Shown here in pieces: positions 1 through 11,591 of a stretch of DNA of 58,275 bases. Source of the stretch: Welwitschia mirabilis (lineage: Eukaryota; Gnetophyta; Gnetopsida; Welwitschiales); the NCBI GenBank assembly GCA_051453625.1, contig JBOZIK010000001.1, forward strand, positions 128,769,227 to 128,827,501, given 5' to 3'. A program made the position numbers and the translations under genes. The number at the start of each line of letters is the position of its first letter. The first letter of the stretch is position 1. Below the pieces are notes generated by a model. The model worked only from the letters and a program-made list of their open reading frames with translations, had not been told where the DNA came from and did no database searches.

Positions 1-1680
1 TTCAATCCTATCAAGTCTAGATTAGACTTTATTACAACCAAATAAGAATCAGTGAAAATATATAACCGAAGAAGCCAAAACTCCTTCATAGATGAACTTT
101 GTAATCCTTTCAAAATTATCAACCACTTCTTTAATTTGAAAAATGATTTCAAAAAATTAGTGTAGTGAAAAATAAAATTTCAAAAATGAAAAATCAATTT
201 ACTAAAGTTAAAATGTTATAAAAACTACAAACCTTACCCAAGGCAGCTTGCCTAGGTCTTCCAATAGCAAATCTAGTGAATGTATAGCAAATGGTGTCTA
301 AAAGATGTGAGGATATTCTAATTCAAGTTCACTGCTCGATTTCACATATGCATATGCATTGTCAGTAATGATCTAGACGACATTGGATGGTCCAACTTGC
401 TTAATTACCTCTTTAATGGTAGAGGTCATGAAAGAGGCATTTCTCACTTTATGTTTCACATCAACACTTCGTAAGAAAACAGTGTGTTGCCCACTACTAA
501 CCAAAAAATTAACAAACTCACGCCTCCTTCCATCTTTCCATTCATCTATCATGATTGTGCATCCAATCTTGCACCATGTTTTCTTTTTTTGCTCAATAAT
601 GGCTTTCACTTCCTATAGAAAAAATGAAAAAAAATGAACTGAATTACTTATTTAAAAATTTAAATCATAGATTCACATAACCATAATTAATTAATAACGA
701 AAAGAAATAAAAGATAATGGATGAATACCTCAATTTGGTCATCCAAAAATTTCCCTTGAAGTTTTTCATAGAAAGGAGCCTCATATTTACCCTTCACAGC
801 AAAAATAGCCCCCACCATATCTTTAAAATGTGGAGATCTTAGCACATTGAAAGGTGTGCAATATCAGTGAAGGAAGTTTGCCACCTTTTTATCTGCATAA
901 TTAGCTAAATCTTTTGAAAAGCATCCCATGCCATCAATAGTTTGTTAGGCTCCAGGTCTTGTATAAAGAAATTGTTACTGATAAGAATACAAAAGGAGAA
1001 AAATACAAAATCTATACTTGTTTACTACTTTATTTACCACTTTGAGACATGGGTTGAAAATATGATCCAATGCCAAATGTAGTTGTGGAAGCTTTGCCTT
1101 TTTGCTCATGAGTACCAATAGTACTTGGCCTATCCCTTTCCATTTGTGATTGAGGTGTGTCCATGATCTCCTCAGTTGAGTCATAGGCAGTGGAAGCGTG
1201 AGTAGTAAATGATTTTCTTTGTAAATGTGCTAATTGAATTTCTTTTTGCTTCTTTTTCCTTTCAAATTCTTCCAAGTTAAATTGGGTGGGTAAACGTGCT
1301 TCATGAGGAACTTGAGGGCATGGCATTACATCTCTTTAAGTAGCCTGTGGAAGATGGAACTTGAAGCTATTAATGCCACTGTGCATCTGAGAACTACAAA
1401 AAGAACAATGTACGATGTGGCCTTTTGAATCAATTATGTGTTGGTCAAATTTTGCATATCTCCACAAGTTATCTTTACGTGCTTTACAAATGCATTCCAC
1501 ATAGCTTCTTGTTGTTGGCTAAGTGTACCTTCTTGCACTGGTTGCTTGCCCTTTGATTTAGATGTTCCTGTGTTTTTTCTCTCAGGTGCCATTAAGTCCA
1601 CTTTATGCCTTTACCAACCTAAAAAGCAGAAAGTGCAAAATAGTGAAATAAATCAGTCATCAAATAATTGCTAAACAGTA
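1..1680 (-). pseudogene. hAT-superfamily transposase pseudogene, copy A (left end outside window)
   Basis: Reading right to left, the frames give a BED-type zinc-finger region (about 1620-1330, with a CSFC knuckle and a following His-rich stretch), a low-complexity linker (1326-1030), an exon to about 729, and a DUF659 exon at 238-612. The intron 613-728 has a GT donor after 729 and a CTATAG acceptor before 612; a second donor follows at 237. The DUF659 exon keeps the first catalytic-Asp context (IDEWKD), but an in-frame TAG at 373-375 precedes the second one (ITDNA). A closely similar copy lies about 2.8 kb to the right. hAT transposases excise and reinsert elements flanked by 8-bp duplications; this one cannot make a full protein as read. 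The dimerisation domain is outside the window. Confidence 0.8.
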
Positions 1681-2739
1681 TATTAAAATAATTAAATAAT
1701 TTTAAAAGAACATGCTCCTTGTGTATGGGTTTGTTGATTAAAAATTTAAAATCACTAAATAATAGAATGATTAAAAATTTAAAATCGACTTTGATAGCTT
1801 GTGTTTAGCTTTATTGATTAAATAATAATAAGTGATTAACTGAGGCATGGGCTTAATCACTATTGTGCATTTGTGCTAATTACAAACAATATTAAGGCTT
1901 CTTTAAAGGGTGATTTATGATGTGATGGTGGTCTGTAGTTTGCATTGTAATGCTTTAGGACAAGTATGCCTTAGACTTATATGGGAAGGATAAATGCTTA
2001 AGCAATCTTAAAAAACACTAGAGCAGCATGCATTTGAAAAGGAAGGCAGGTTTGGAAGATGGCATAAAAGATTAAGTGAATGCAGGTCAACCTGTACAAG
2101 AGAAGGATATGTTATTAACAAGTTTTGAAAGATTGCATAGGTCCAAAGCAAATTAGCAGAAGTTGTTCACGAATATATCAGTAATTTACATGCTTAATTT
2201 TAGGCTCACAGCTGGTAGGGTACATGCAAAAGAAGTGTCAAAGACTTTTGGAATCTATGTTAGCAACAATAACTGTGAAGTATGCAACAGAAAAGAGGTG
2301 CAAAAGCCCAGAAGTGGATGCCAATATCTTTGTCAATGAATTTGTTAAAGAACCGCTTTGATTCTATGCATTTAACCACGTTATTCCAAAGGTCACTTTG
2401 GACCTTGAAATTTCTTACTCTAAGAAACAGAATACAAAATTTCAAATGATTAATCAAGTTTCCTTCAAATCTCTTTGCATGTGGACAACAAACCTTCATT
2501 TTATGTTGCATTCCACAATGCAACATAGCCCTACTATTGAATAAGATGACTAGTAGAAAGCATTTCTCTTAGGTTCAAAGAACAACGAAAATAAACAACA
2601 ATCTAACCTTCAAAAACACTCAAAGAATAGTGCGCTTGCTGTCAATGAAAATTGCAACCCGCAGTTGCTATTCTGGAGCAATGCCACTTCAAAGATTCGT
2701 CTTTTCCTCAGAAATAGCTGAAGCTTTGGTAGCCAAAAC

Positions 2740-5648
2740 CATGGTTGTGAAACTCGGACTCGGCACCAAACTCGTTTGGCTACCTGGACTCGGACTTGTT
2801 AGCCAAACTCGGNNNNNNNNNNNNNNNNNNNNNNNNNNNNNNNNNNNNNNNNNNNNNNNNNNNNNNNNNNNNNNNNNNNNNNNNNNNNNNNNNNNNNNNN
2901 NNNNNNNNNNNNTAAACTTTGTAATCCTTTCACAATTATCAGCCACTTCTTTAATCTGAAAAATGATTTCAAAAAATCAATATAGTGAAAAATATAATTT
3001 CATTAATGAAAAATCAATGTACTAAAATTAAAATGTTACGAAAACTACCAAACTTACCCAAGGCAACTTGCCCAAGTCTTCCAATAGTAAGTCTAATGAA
3101 TGTGCAGCACATGGTGTCCAAAAGATGTGCGGATATTCTAATTCAAGTTCACGACTTGATTTCACACATGCAGATGCATTGTCAGTAATGATCGGAATGA
3201 CATTGGATGGTCCAACCTCCTCAATTACCTCTTTAATGATAGAGGTCATGAAAAAAGCATTTCTCACTTTGTGTCACATCAAAACTATAAGAAAACAATG
3301 TGTTGCCCACTACTAACCAAAAAATTAACAAATTCATGCCTCCTTGCATCTTTCCATCCATTTGTTATATTGTGCACCCAATCATGGACCATGTTTTCTT
3401 TTTATGCTCAATAATGGCCTTCACTTCCTATAGAAAAGATGACAAAAAATGAATTGAATTACTTATTTAAAATTTTAAATCATAGATTCACACAATAGCA
3501 ATCAATTGATAATGAAAAGAAACAAAACATAATGGATGAATACCTCAATTTGGTCATCCAAAAATTTCCCTCGAAGTTTTTCATAGGAAGGAGCCTTGTA
3601 TTTACCCTTCACAACAAAAATAGCCTCCACCATATCTTTAAAATGTAGAGATCCTGCCACATTGAAAGGCATGCAACATCGGTAAAAGAAATTTGCCACC
3701 TTTTTATTCGCATAATGAGCTAAATCTTTTGAAAAGCATCCCATGCCATCAATAGTTTGTTGGGCTCCAGGTCTTGTATAAAGAAATTGTTACTGACAAG
3801 AATACAAAAGGAGAAAAATACAAAATCTATACTTGTTTACTACTTTACTTACCACTTTGAGACATACGTTGAAAATACAATCCAATGCCAGATGTAGTTG
3901 TGGAAGCTTTGCCTTTCCGCTTACGAGGACAAATGGTGCTTGGCCTATCCCTCTCCCTTTGTGATTGAGTTGTGTCCCTGATCTCCCCAGTTGAGTCATA
4001 GGGAGTGGAAGCATGAGTAGCAAATGATTTTCCTTATGAATGTGCCAATTGCGCTTCTTTTTCCTTCTTTTTCCTTTGAAATTCCTCCAAGTTAAATTGG
4101 ATGGGTCAACATACTTCATTAGGAACTTGAGGGCATGACATTACATCCCTTTGAGTAGCTCGTGCAAGATGAAACTTGGAACTTGTTAATGCTACCATGC
4201 ATCTGAGAATCACAAAAAGAACAATGTATGATGTGGCCTTTTGAATCGATTGTGCGTTGATCAAATTTTGCATATCTGCACAAGTCATCTTTACATGATT
4301 TTACAAATGCATCCGACATACCTTCTTGTTGTTGGCTAAGCCTACCTTCTTGCACTGGTCGCTTGCCCTTTGATTTAGATGTTTTTGTGTTTTTTTCCCC
4401 TTTTATGTGCCATCAAGTCTACTTTATGCCTTTACCAACCTTAAAAGCAGCAAGTGCAAACTGGTGAAATACAGATTTGGGGATCAAAATTCAAAACCAT
4501 AAACTGAAGATGTAAACAAGAGGCAATGTTATAAAGATGCATGAAAAGCACAATTATAATCTAATAAAAGATTAGTTTTTAAGGTGCAAAAAGAACTAAA
4601 TAAAGGTTATATTGCTAGACGGGATATCTGATTCGTCGAGCAGAACAAATAAGTGAATAACAAGTAGGGAAGTTTGAGGATGATATGTTACTAGAGAATT
4701 ACAGATAGATGATTGGCATGGAAGTCCTAAAGTAATTCTAAAGCATTTTGCAGTGTGTGGAAAATTTGGGAACACAGATGATGTTAGAGAACTTTCTATA
4801 ATGTTTTGGTTTGTGCTTAGGGACTCTCAATGTACTGTTTGTGTCTTCTGTATTTGAAGGATCATCACTTCCTGCTAAGTCTGGCTGTGAAAAGTCAATT
4901 CAACCTTAATAGAAGAATTTGGAGAATATGCTCATATTTTTTTCTTTCTCCGTGAAGCATAACTTAGGGTTGGGGGTGGTGGTTCTATTTGGCTTACATC
5001 ATTTTGGAAGACAAACATTGTACTAGCCAAGACTCAAAAGCTTTTGGTAAGAAACTGAGATCAAAAGTGCATCCAGACTTCCCTAAAGGAATGAAAACAT
5101 GAAATAATGTAGAGTTTCAGCATGTTATTGACGAATAGATGCTGAAAAAGTAGTTTATCAAACAACATTTTAGCACTAAATGGGAGATGATGTGAATGTG
5201 ATAATGTGCTCTGCCCCAAGAATTTGAGCTGGGAATTCCTTGCGTTTCATGCTTGAATCTCCAATAAGTTGTAATAAGTCTGCAAACGAAGTACAATCAA
5301 CAAAGAGAATTGAGAATGAAGGAACCTATGTCAAAGATTTAGGCTCTTCAACTATCTGCGTCCTGCACAACGTCTAGACCATATGTGAAGGTTTGGAAAT
5401 GCAATTTTTGAGCCCTGGGAATCACTTTTTCTGTAACTTGAATGCCCCTTTTTACTGGACAAACAACGCTACGATGGTGGACTCTTTTTTAACTCACCAT
5501 AAAACCTAACTTTTTTTTTTTTTTTATGATTTTTGTTCATGTGAGTCCAAGGGTCGCGAACTCGTCTCGGCGAGTTTAGCATGTTGGACTTGTGAAGAGC
5601 AGCGAACTCGCGGGTCTCACGGGACTCGCTGCGAGTCTGATAACAGTG
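2740..5648 (-). mobile_element. hAT DNA transposon, copy B, degraded
   Basis: The element encloses transposase copy B. Candidate terminal inverted repeats are CATGGTTGTGAAACTC at 2740 and, on the opposite strand, CACTGTTATCAGACTC ending at 5648. Both are 16-mers ending in ACTC, the same frame as the ends of the better preserved hAT at 16704-17866. Both ends are followed inward by repeated ACTCG/CGAGT motifs (2750-2812 and 5555-5640), the usual subterminal binding-site pattern of hAT elements. The flanking 8-mers (2732-2739 and 5649-5656) match at only 4 of 8 positions, so the target duplication is weak and the ends are tentative. A 100-bp gap lies at 2813-2912. Confidence 0.5.
2913..4440 (-). 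pseudogene. hAT transposase pseudogene, copy B
   Basis: The layout is the same as copy A. A BED-finger region at about 4440-4130 includes the knuckle CSFCDSQMH. A linker follows at 4119-3790, then an exon at about 3780-3545 (GMGCFSKDLAHYANKK, ending LDDQIE before a GT donor). The DUF659 exon at about 3430-3058 keeps the second catalytic-Asp context IITDNASA and the downstream FWTPCAAHSLDLLLEDLGK. Frames shift near 3360-3270 and the 3' end runs into a gap, so it is inactive. The match to copy A at near-constant offset (about 2.81-2.82 kb) shows they are two members of one family. Confidence 0.8.
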
Positions 5649-5850
5649 TAACAAACTAGTCTTTCTGTTGGACTAGCTATTTACTGGCTTTAATCATAAC
5701 AACCGTCTTCTCTATACATTGACATTACATTCCTTCTTTCTGTTATCGATTAATTTCATTCTCTAGGAAACCAAAGCCTTCTATGTAACTGTAACCCGTC
5801 ATTGATTCCCTTACCCAAAATGCATTAAGGCTAAATTAGTGTGGTGTTTT

Positions 5851-5997
5851 GAGAAAGAACTTTCATCCACTTGATCAAAATTTAGGTCTATATAAATTTA
5901 ATAAATATAGTCAGGGCTCAATTAAGGGGATGGTTCCAGAAAGAACTTTGAGCCACTTGAGCAAAATTTAGGTCTATGATACATTTAGTAAATATAT
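5851..5997. repeat. Two-unit tandem repeat, about 87-bp period
   Basis: The segment at 5851-5909 recurs at 5938-5997: both read AGAAAGAACTTT, then CCACTTGA, then CAAAATTTAGGTCTAT, and end in a TTTAGTAAATATA-like tail. Divergence is modest. Origin unknown. Confidence 0.7.
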
Positions 5998-6403
5998 CTA
6001 ATTTTGATCAACAATGAATGGAATAAATATATGTAGGGTTGCACCTCCTATTAGGTAAAACAAAATTATGGTAAAGTTAATTTTGTTAATTAAATAATGG
6101 ATCGGGAGGGTTACAGCCTTGTAGCCTAAATTTTATCCGTGATCAAGTGTAAAACTTTTAAAAATATCAATAGATCAAAAGATATTAAAAAAAAAGAAAG
6201 AGACACTCTTCCCTACTTCATGGAGTGAATGTAAAGATTAAAAAAAGGGTCGAGTTAACTGAAACATCTTATAATTTAGATTTTGTTGTATTTTTCTTTT
6301 TTTCTTTTTCTTGGTAAATTGAGCTATTGTACTTGGATTCTCTTAGCCAAGTTAAAGAGGTATATGTAAATAAGCTAGTGCAATAGATCAATCGTTTACA
6401 TTA

Positions 6404-6607
6404 ATTGATATAATCAAATGTTGGGTGGGAGGATCATTTTAGTGTAGGAAGATGANNNNNNNNNNNNNNNNNNNNNNNNNNNNNNNNNNNNNNNNNNNNN
6501 NNNNNNNNNNNNNNNNNNNNNNNNNNNNNNNNNNNNNNNNNNNNNNNNNNNNNNNATTGATATAATCAAATGTTGGTTGGGAGGATCATTTTAGTGTAGG
6601 AAGATGA
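6404..6607. repeat. 52-bp direct repeat on both sides of a 100-N gap
   Basis: The 52 bases ending at the gap (6404-6455) are repeated with a single mismatch immediately after it (6556-6607). Overlapping contig ends that were not merged would look like this; a true tandem duplication is the alternative. Confidence 0.9.
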
Positions 6608-7273
6608 TTGGGTAATGTAGGATGCATATCTGCTTAAGGCTCAATGATCTAGATTTAATGAATTAGGCCTAGACCTAGACTGTGGATTTCTTCGAAATTT
6701 ATGGAATAGGATTTGAAACTCTTGCTGTATTTGATTCTTCTAACAAATTGCATGGCTTTTCTAAATTAGACATTGATTTTAGAATGTCACCTTCTATGAA
6801 TCTCCATGTTCAAAATGTATTTTACAAGAATCTGGAAAGTAAGCAAAATAAACACAAGAGGCCCTTGTGGCACTTTTTGATTTTAGATTCAAAAATCAAC
6901 TGATTTTAGTGACATACCACATCATATTGATCCTAGGACAAACTAAGTCTTGAATGGAATTACCTTTAACCTATTTTCAACAGATACAGTCAAAGGTTGC
7001 CATATGATCTAACTAACTTGTTCTACTATGAGCCAAAGAAAAGGCCAAAGAGACGGCAAGGAAAACAATCAAGTGATACTACTTAGAGTTCTTTGCAAAA
7101 TGCTTCATTTGCGAGGCTTCAAGTCTGTAAAGAAAACTATTAAATCATGCAAAACATATAGTAACAAATAATATTTCATGAAATAACTTTGTATTATACA
7201 AATTGAAAAGTGTTTGAATTATCAAATTCCACTAAAATCATAAAGTTTAAATAAGATTATGTATTCATGTTTC

Positions 7274-7662
7274 TAAAAGAAGTTATATTTCCAATATTTG
7301 ATATACACAATGGTCAAGGGTCTTTGAACACAAGGAATAACACTTAATGAATTAAAACAATAAATTTCTGAAATATACAAGTCATTGGGTGCTTCCCTTA
7401 AAGGGTCTGATGCTTCTCTTCTTTAATGGATGCCTTAAAGGTCTTACTCCCACTACTTTTGTTCTTGCCCAGGATGGCACCTTCTCTATTGTTCTTCTCC
7501 TTGATTGAAATTGCTTTTTTAATTCATAATGAAATGTATGGATGAGTTCTTCTATTTATATTTCTTGAAAAGGTGAGGAAGTCATAATGGAGGGACATGT
7601 CTCTTCAAATCTCCTTTAATTCTCCTTTAATTTGTGTGACTAAAATGTCACATCTCCCATCA
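7274..7662 (-). repeat. 3' LTR of - strand Copia element X1, with polypurine tract
   Basis: This 389-bp block matches the LTR at 13483-13871 along its whole length. On the - strand it begins TGATGGGAGATGTGACAT and is preceded by a polypurine tract (7663-7675, read on + as TTCTTCCCCTTGA), which identifies it as the 3' LTR. It is flanked at 7269-7273 by GTTTC. The same five bases follow the third LTR fragment at 15089-15093, indicating that X1 was inserted as one unit ending at 15088. Confidence 0.85.
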
Positions 7663-7764
7663 TTCTTCCCCTTGACATTTTGGTCACCTCATCCTGAATT
7701 TTGCATCTACCACATGTTTTAAGTGCATGTGGCACCACTGTAACACTGTTGGATCTTGGAAAAT

Positions 7765-10700
7765 TTAGGATTGCTTCCCCTTGACTGAAATGTCAAGAAT
7801 TTGCAATCTTTCTTTCAACAATGTAAATCGCTTCTTATCTAAAGGTTCGTTGAAGAAGTCAGCAAGTTGCAAATGTGATAGACAATATTGGATTGAGATG
7901 ACGCCTACTTCAATGAGATCCCTTATATAGTGATACTTAATGTCGATATGCTTTGTTCTAGAATGCATTATTGGATTCTTAGAGATAGCTATGGCTGATA
8001 AGCTATCACTATACAAGCTAATGGGCTTGTGTAAAGGAATAGAAAACTCTTGGAACAACTTCTCAAGCCATGTAAGTTGTTGGAAAGCTAAGTGAGCAGC
8101 TACATATTCAGCCTCGGCAGTAGAGAGAGCCACTACACTTTGTTTCTTGGAGCACCATGAAAATAAGCATGAACCCATGAGCATTGCATAGCCNNNNNNN
8201 NNNNNNNNNNNNNNNNNNNNNNNNNNNNNNNNNNNNNNNNNNNNNNNNNNNNNNNNNNNNNNNNNNNNNNNNNNNNNNNNNNNNNNNNNNNNNNNNNNNN
8301 NNNNNNNNNNNNNNNNNNNNNNNNNNNNNNNNNNNNNNNNNNNNNNNNNNNNNNNNNNNNNNNNNNNNNNNNNNNNNNNNNNNNNNNNNNNNNNNNNNNN
8401 NNNNNNNNNNNNNNNNNNNNNNNNNNNNNNNNNNNNNNNNNNNNNNNNNNNNNNNNNNNNNNNNNNNNNNNNNNNNNNNNNNNNNNNNNNNNNNNNNNNN
8501 NNNNNNNNNNNNNNNNNNNNNNNNNNNNNNNNNNNNNNNNNNNNNNNNNNNNNNNNNNNNNNNNNNNNNNNNNNNNNNNNNNNNNNNNNNNNNNNNNNNN
8601 NNNNNNNNNNNNNNNNNNNNNNNNNNNNNNNNNNNNNNNNNNNNNNNNNNNNNNNNNNNNNNNNNNNNNNNNNNNNNNNNNNNNNNNNNNNNNNNNNNNN
8701 NNNNNNNNNNNNNNNNNNNNNNNNNNNNNNNNNNNNNNNNNNNNNNNNNNNNNNNNNNNNNNNNNNNNNNNNNNNNNNNNNNNNNNNNNNNNNNNNNNNN
8801 NNNNNNNNNNNNNNNNNNNNNNNNNNNNNNNNNNNNNNNNNNNNNNNNNNNNNNNNNNNNNNNNNNNNNNNNNNNNNNNNNNNNNNNNNNNNNNNNNNNN
8901 NNNNNNNNNNNNNNNNNNNNNNNNNNNNNNNNNNNNNNNNNNNNNNNNNNNNNNNNNNNNNNNNNNNNGCTGATTTTACATCTAATTGATAAACTTTCAT
9001 CTTGGAATTTGATGCATACGCTAAGAATGCTCTCACACTCTCAAGAATTGCCATAGGGGCATAGGTTTCTCCATAGTCTATATCATATTCTTGTGCAAAT
9101 CCTTGCACAACCGATTCGGCTTTGTGTTGGTAATTGTTTAATCATCATTATCCTTTGTCCTATAAATCCACTTAGTGCCTATTATGTTTTTATCCTTTGG
9201 CATTTGCACTAAAATGTAATTTGTGCTTTATTTATTTGGTCAGTCTCTTGCTGCATTGCTTTTTGCCAATGGGGATAATCCTTTATATCTTCATACTTGA
9301 CTGGATAACCTGTCATGAGTGTAGCATTATTGGCTGCATATTCCCATACCAACTCCTTATTGATGATAGCAAGATGACCTTGATGTTTCATTTATCTTCT
9401 TGTTTGAATGCCTTCTGTAGTTGGCCCAATGATGTTTGATTTGTCATGATATCCAAACTTTCTTTTGTGATGCTTTGGTATTGTATATTCATGACCATCA
9501 TTAAAAACTCATTCTAGGCTAGGAATTTCTTCGTGTTCATCAACTCTCATGGTTTTATGTTGTAGAACTTCTTGCTTGTTTGGATTATTTTGATTAGGTG
9601 CCTTTTCATCTTCAATCTCATCATCTTTAATATCATTATCAGGTTCATGAGCTTGAATAATTTTATTTGATTCCTTCGTGGAATTAATGGGGAAATCTTC
9701 ATGGAACACAACATCTACACTTTCAATTTTTTTATTAGTCTTCACGTCCAAACACTCGTAGGTCTTGTTTTTTTGTTGAATAACCCACAAAGATGCACTC
9801 TCTTGACTTAGTGATCCACTTGTCTAGATGGGGTGAGACATCTTTTGCAAAGCACTTTGAGCTAAATACCCTTAAGTGAGATAGGTTGGGCTTCTTTTGA
9901 TACCATGCTTCATAGGGTGTGAGGTCCTTAAGATGCTTAGTAAGCAATCACTTTTGAAGATAGTTCATTGTATTAATAGTTTCAGCCCAATATTGATTGG
10001 ATAGATTGGTTGTATGCAACATTGTTCTGGCCATGTCCATGAGTGTCCTATTCTTTCTGTCAGCCACACCATTTTGTTCAGGTGTGTAGCTTGTTGAAAA
10101 TTGATGTACAATGCCTTCTTCTTCAAGATATTTTTAAAACTCATGGGAATAATACTCTCCTTCCATATGACTTCTCAACATTTTAATTTTATAGCCTGTC
10201 TTATTTTCAACATACTTCTTGTACATGCTGAAGTAGTGGAGTGCTTGAGACTTGTATCTCATGAAGAAAACATGGAAAAATCTTATGTAGTCATCTATGA
10301 ATGTAATGAAGAATGTACTACCATTCATGCTTGGAGTTCTCATGGGGCTGCATACATTACTATGTACAAGATCAAGTGTTTATTTTAGTCTCTTCTCAAT
10401 AGAGGGAAAGGAAACTCTTATTTGTTTACATTTTACACAATCATCACACTTGATTGTTTCTTGCACTTGAAGCTTGGGAATGCCTCTCACCATATCTTTA
10501 TCAATTAAATTCTTCATGTATGTGGTTGAAGAATGGCCCAATCTCTTGTGCCACAACCAAAAATCTTCTTCATGTCTTAATGCTGGACATTTGTCAAATG
10601 ACATTCTGTACAAATTGTTTTAAGTTTTCCCAACAGTGAGGGACACACCTCCTTTTGAAATGATGCATTTTCCATTTTCCAACCCATCTTTGTAACCATT

Positions 10701-11491
10701 ATTCTCAAGCTGTCCCAAACTAATGAGACTACATCCAATGTTGGGTACATAAAACACATATTTTATGATAAATATCTTTCCCTCACTTGTTTTGAGTTGA
10801 ATATCACCAATTCCGACAATCTCTCCACTTGCACCACCTCCAAAATTAAACAACCACCACTGCTTGGCTTTGACAAGTTAACAAATGCATCTCTTTGATC
10901 AGTCATATGGTGGGAACAACCACTGTCAAACACCCATTCAATTTGTCTTGAAGGATATAAGGCCTTTTCATCATGTGTTATTGCAATAAAGTTATATTCT
11001 TGGTTTTTTTCTTTGTTTATTGCAACTTGACAGGCGTTGTCTTTGTTTTCTTTTCACATAACTTTCTTCAGCCAAATACATTCCAGTTTCCTCATCTCTC
11101 ATTCTTATTCTACAATCTCTTACTTTATGATTAAATTTCTTGCAATATTAGCAATGTATCTTTGTTTTACCTTGAGGATATTGATTATTTTGGTCACTTT
11201 TATTTCCTTCACCTTGCTGGTTTTGCTTGTCATTATTGTCTTGAGGGGATCCTCTGCCTCTTCCTTTGCCTCTTCATCTGCCTCTTCCAACTCTTCCTCT
11301 TCCATATCCACCTCTTCCTCTTCCACCATAATGTGATGCCTCTTTTCATTCTTGATTTTTAGCCTTTAACATAATGGAATTACTTGACATTTCTTTAGTT
11401 TTAAGGGTGTATTTGGCTTGGATAAGTCTTCCTGTGAGTTCTTCTATAGTGATAGTATCAAGGTCTAACATATTACTCAACATGATAGAGG
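7765..11491 (-). pseudogene. Copia (Ty1-type) gag-pol pseudogene of element X1
   Basis: Reading right to left: glycine/arginine-rich gag end with a damaged zinc knuckle (11340-11000); protease with intact WVFDSGCSHHMTD (near 10940); GAG-pre-integrase HKRLGHSS (about 10613-10380); integrase (10343-9735); linker; reverse transcriptase start (9391-8969, DYGETYAP...VYQLDVKS). A 775-N gap follows, then RNase H (8193-7765, SLYSDSLSAIAISKNP, SRTKHIDIKYHYIRD). In the integrase the second catalytic Asp is His (LRSHMEGEY) and the Glu of the NGV-E motif is Asp (QNGVADRKN). Stops and frame changes separate most domains, so it is dead. Such polyproteins copy element RNA and insert it as DNA. Domain order (integrase before RT) places it in Copia. 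Confidence 0.9.
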
Positions 11492-11591
11492 NNNNNNNNN
11501 NNNNNNNNNNNNNNNNNNNNNNNNNNNNNNNNNNNNNNNNNNNNNNNNNNNNNNNNNNNNNNNNNNNNNNNNNNNNNNNNNNNNNNNNNNN

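Larger units (their letters stand above)
5649..7273. other. AT-rich intergenic or intronic DNA without recognisable genes
   Basis: No coding frame here is convincing; the longest open run (6682-6903, + strand) resembles nothing I know. The stretch holds a two-unit tandem repeat (5851-5997) and an assembly gap flanked by near-identical sequence (6404-6607). The last five bases (GTTTC, 7269-7273) are the left target duplication of the Copia element that follows. Confidence 0.5.

Noticed and set aside
11037-11336. Serine-rich + strand frame
   Set aside because: It is the antisense of the glycine/arginine-rich tail of a - strand gag.
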